Shown piece after piece: positions 61,316 through 64,000 of a stretch of DNA of 64,000 bases. The position numbers and the translations under genes were made by a program. The notes under the pieces were generated by a model. The model was not told where the DNA came from and did not search any database. It saw nothing but the letters and a program-made list of their open reading frames with translations. Positions within the stretch are counted from its first letter, which is position 1. Every line of letters begins with the position of its first letter. Source of the stretch: Phoronis australis (taxonomy: Eukaryota; Phoronida; Phoronidae); contig NMRA01000135.1 in NCBI GenBank assembly GCA_002633005.1, positions 654,183-718,182 of the forward strand. The letters run 5' to 3'.

Positions 61316-63043
61316 ATGTCCGACACCTCTCTGGAAACTTCGGAAATTACTAAAGAGTTTTTACTCGACGTGATCAAGGCATCGCATACACAAAAGGACA
61401 TCAAAATCACCCACTACAGTGTGGACCTAGCAAACTCAACAGGTGAGATGGGGACAAACTATTGTTTTCACATCAGCGAGGGTGTGTGCAAGAAAAAATG
61501 TGCTTGCACTCCTTAATTGTGTCCCTGAGGCCACACAAATGCCCTGCCTCTCTCAAATCGTACTGATCACAAAGGATTTTCCCATTGTCAACAATTTTGT
61601 CTAACAAACAAATCACACCTGTTTGCGGTGCAAAAACAACCATTTGTCATCCGGAATTGTCACTATTTGCCAAATCTAAACTAAAAATTATAGGGGAAGG
61701 CTGTACCAATCCACATACTAATACATATTTCTATCATGATGCGAGATAATACTTTTTATTAGCATCATTTCTCCAAAGGTTCACAAGCCATTGCAAATAC
61801 ATTTTCAGCTTATGAAGAACTGACGTGGAAATTGCATGTTGTTGAAGCATTGTGTATAGAAGCATCTTGGTAACTAAGGAGTATTTGTCTTTTAGGGAAA
61901 AACTTCATCTGCACTGTTTTTCGTGCCAAAGTGACATTCACATTGAATTCCTGCGAAACCGAACACGACGAATTCATCATCAAGGTTGTGCCCCACAATG
62001 CAATGAGCAGGAAGTTTGCTTTAGAAGAGAACCGCGTGGTTGAGAAGGAGAGAAATGCATACACTGTCTTGTTACCAAAGATGAATGCCAACAGGGGTCA
62101 CCTCAGTGCTCTGTCGGTACCTAAGTATTACTTCAGCAAAATCACACAAGATTCAGGAGTTGTTGTCCTGGAAGACCTCTGCAAGTTTGGTTATCAACTG
62201 GGAGACATTAGTCAGGGTTTTGACTTGGACCACTGCAAACTGGTGATGGAAGAAATTGGAAAGTTTCATGCACTCTCGTACGCAGTGAAAGACGACTACT
62301 TAAACGATACGAGTGGTGAATTGAGAGATATGGGTCGAGAAAGCAACTTCACTGAATATGTCAAGGGTGTGTTCTCCTGTGTGTTGAGGGAAGGAGTGAA
62401 ATCTGCATTTTCACTGGCATATCCGATAATAAACGACAAGGAGACCTGCGAGCGTTTGGAAAAGTTCTTGGAAAGCACCGACGTGTATGATGTCTTGGTG
62501 GATGGCCTAAAACCTCGCGAGCCGTACGCCACGCTATGTCACGGAGACTACTGGGCAAACAACATAATGTTCCGATACGAGACACGAGATGGCACCACAG
62601 CACCAGTCCAGATGAAAATGATTGACTTCCAGTTCGTTCGCTATGCACTCCCAACCTCTGACCTGGTGTGGTTCTTCTACACAAGCACAACACATGAACT
62701 GCGTCAGAATCACCAAACCAAACTACTTAGGTTATACCACGAGTCGCTTACAGCAGCTCTAAAGAGCCTAAACAGACCAGACCTGGGGTTTACTTTTGAT
62801 ACCTTGCTAGAACTATACCATCAATCCTCGCTAGCAGGGGTTGTGTTCGCTAGTTTTGTCCTGGGATCTGTACTCACTGAATCTGTCGATGATGTTGTAC
62901 TGAATGATGCCCATACTCCTGAGGACTACGTGAAGCTGTCCAAGGAAATGAACAAGAAAATGACGAAGACTCGGGATAATACTAACATGGTTAACAGAAT
63001 ACATGGCGTGATCTTAGACGCACTGGACATGAAAATTGTGTAG
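61316..63043 (+). CDS. CHK kinase-like (EcKL/DUF1679) protein, two exons
   Basis: Exons 61316-61442 and 61896-63043 join in phase 1 (CAACAG|GTGAGA, TTTTAG|GG) to give 424 residues, the usual size. The family has an aminoglycoside/choline-kinase-like fold and phosphorylates small alcohols; ecdysteroid 22-kinase is the best-known member, but the substrate here is unknown. Visible motifs: the N-lobe lysine in EFIIKVV (Lys72), the VVLEDL hinge (about 132-137), the Brenner motif CHGDYWANN (257-265) with catalytic Asp and Asn, and MIDFQ (metal-binding Asp 286). No signal peptide is seen. A TTCTCTTTAG acceptor at 61251 suggests a 5' UTR exon upstream. A partial identical copy of intron and exon 2 lies at the window end. 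Confidence 0.88.
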
Positions 63044-63409
63044 TTTATTTACTAATATCTGGTATTAAGTGTACCATCTTAGTCTGTTACTTTTCATATA
63101 AAACCAGCTGATATATAATAATCAAGATTTATTACAATAAGTTAAAGTTTCACATTGCTATTAAACATTAAGTATACTAGAAATAAATCTGACACATTCA
63201 AACGTCAGTGAAATGTTCCGGGCTTGATTGCTTGCATGTGAGTACATGATTATGTAAATATCATTTGATCGAACAAATAATTAGCTATTCTTGAAAAACT
63301 TGATGAAAGTGCCATATGTGTTATAGAATAATAATGAGCATGTCGCCACCTGGACACCAAAATATGTCGTGAAGTGTAACAAAATTGAACATCAAGACGA
63401 TACTAAATT

Positions 63410-63415
63410 AATAAA
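63410..63415 (+). promoter_or_regulatory. Candidate polyadenylation signal of the CHK kinase-like gene
   Basis: AATAAA about 370 bases after the stop; another at 63182-63187 is nearer. The choice is unclear. Confidence 0.4.
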
Positions 63416-63626
63416 AGGAAGTCAACTCTAATAAACATGACTTGTATAGTTCTGAATCACAGATATGTGACTTTACATCTCGATGCTAGAGCGAGCTTAC
63501 CGTTTGGATGAAATTCATACACGGTAAAGCACGTTGTGAATTTTTACATTAACATCAGCCTTGTGCTTAATTATCAAAAACAATTTGCTGATCGCGTCAA
63601 AAATCACGTTATCGCATTTGCATTTN

Positions 63627-64000
63627 ACTATTTGCCAAATCTAAACTAAAAATTATAGGGGAAGGCTGTACCAATCCACATACTAATACATATTTCTATC
63701 ATGATGCGAGATAATACTTTTTATTAGCATCATTTCTCCAAAGGTTCACAAGCCATTGCAAATACATTTTCAGCTTATGAAGAACTGACGTGGAAATTGC
63801 ATGTTGTTGAAGCATTGTGTATAGAAGCATCTTGGTAACTAAGGAGTATTTGTCTTTTAGGGAAAAACTTCATCTGCACTGTTTTTCGTGCCAAAGTGAC
63901 ATTCACATTGAATTCCTGCGAAACCGAACACGACGAATTCATCATCAAGGTTGTGCCCCACAATGCAATGAGCAGGAAGTTTGCTTTAGAAGAGAACCGC
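63627..64000 (+). pseudogene. Second copy of the CHK kinase intron end and exon 2 start, after an N
   Basis: From the base after N63626 to the window end the sequence repeats 61667-62040 with no difference that I can find: the last part of the intron, the acceptor TTTTAG and the first part of exon 2 through the LEENR codons. It lacks an adjacent exon 1. Either two overlapping contigs were joined at the N, or this is a very recent tandem copy that continues outside the window. Confidence 0.8.

Overview
This is a stretch of a metazoan nuclear genome with spliced genes, GT-AG introns, long AT-rich introns, AATAAA polyadenylation signals and many small DNA transposons and tRNA-derived SINEs. The proteins are very close to vertebrate ones (proteasome beta1, Sm E, XXYLT1, an MIIP-like and a CAPS2-like protein), and a CHK/EcKL kinase-like gene is also present. 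I infer a slowly evolving invertebrate, perhaps a hemichordate or amphioxus-like deuterostome. The species cannot be fixed from sequence alone.

Layout. 0.3-2.0 kb, minus: MIIP-like gene running off the left edge. 4.3-5.9 kb, plus: two-exon XXYLT1 (xylosyltransferase), head to head with MIIP, followed by a long 3' region. 8.9-15.9 kb, minus: six-exon PSMB6 (proteasome beta1), complete. 16-22 kb: no gene recognised, several MITEs. 22.1-29.9 kb, minus: two tandem paralogous genes for a small protein with a PPxY motif and a C-terminal membrane segment. I do not recognise the family, and their first exons are not located. 30-36.3 kb: no gene recognised; contains a perfect 24-bp inverted-repeat mini-element and a MITE. 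36.4-42.2 kb, minus: five-exon SNRPE (Sm protein E), complete, with introns loaded with transposons. 44.0-57.65 kb, plus: a calcyphosin-2-like EF-hand gene with 17 coding exons (576 codons), complete. 57.7-61.3 kb: intergenic, one SINE. 61.3-63.0 kb, plus: two-exon CHK kinase-like gene. After an N at 63626, the last 374 bases repeat the intron and exon 2 start of that gene without any difference I can see. This is probably a scaffold join of two overlapping or allelic contigs, or else a recent tandem copy.

The genes do not form a pathway; this is ordinary gene order. The exon models were assembled by hand from splice sites, with reading phase checked at every join. PSMB6 totals 699 nt, SNRPE 273 nt, CAPS2-like 1731 nt, the CHK kinase 1275 nt and XXYLT1 1152 nt, all multiples of three with one terminal stop.

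Points that most deserve a second look: the tandem PPxY/tail-anchor gene pair; a decayed tandem copy of a calcyphosin-2 exon; the exact repeat at the right edge; and non-autonomous elements whose 5-bp and 6-bp target duplications suggest distinct hAT-like groups.
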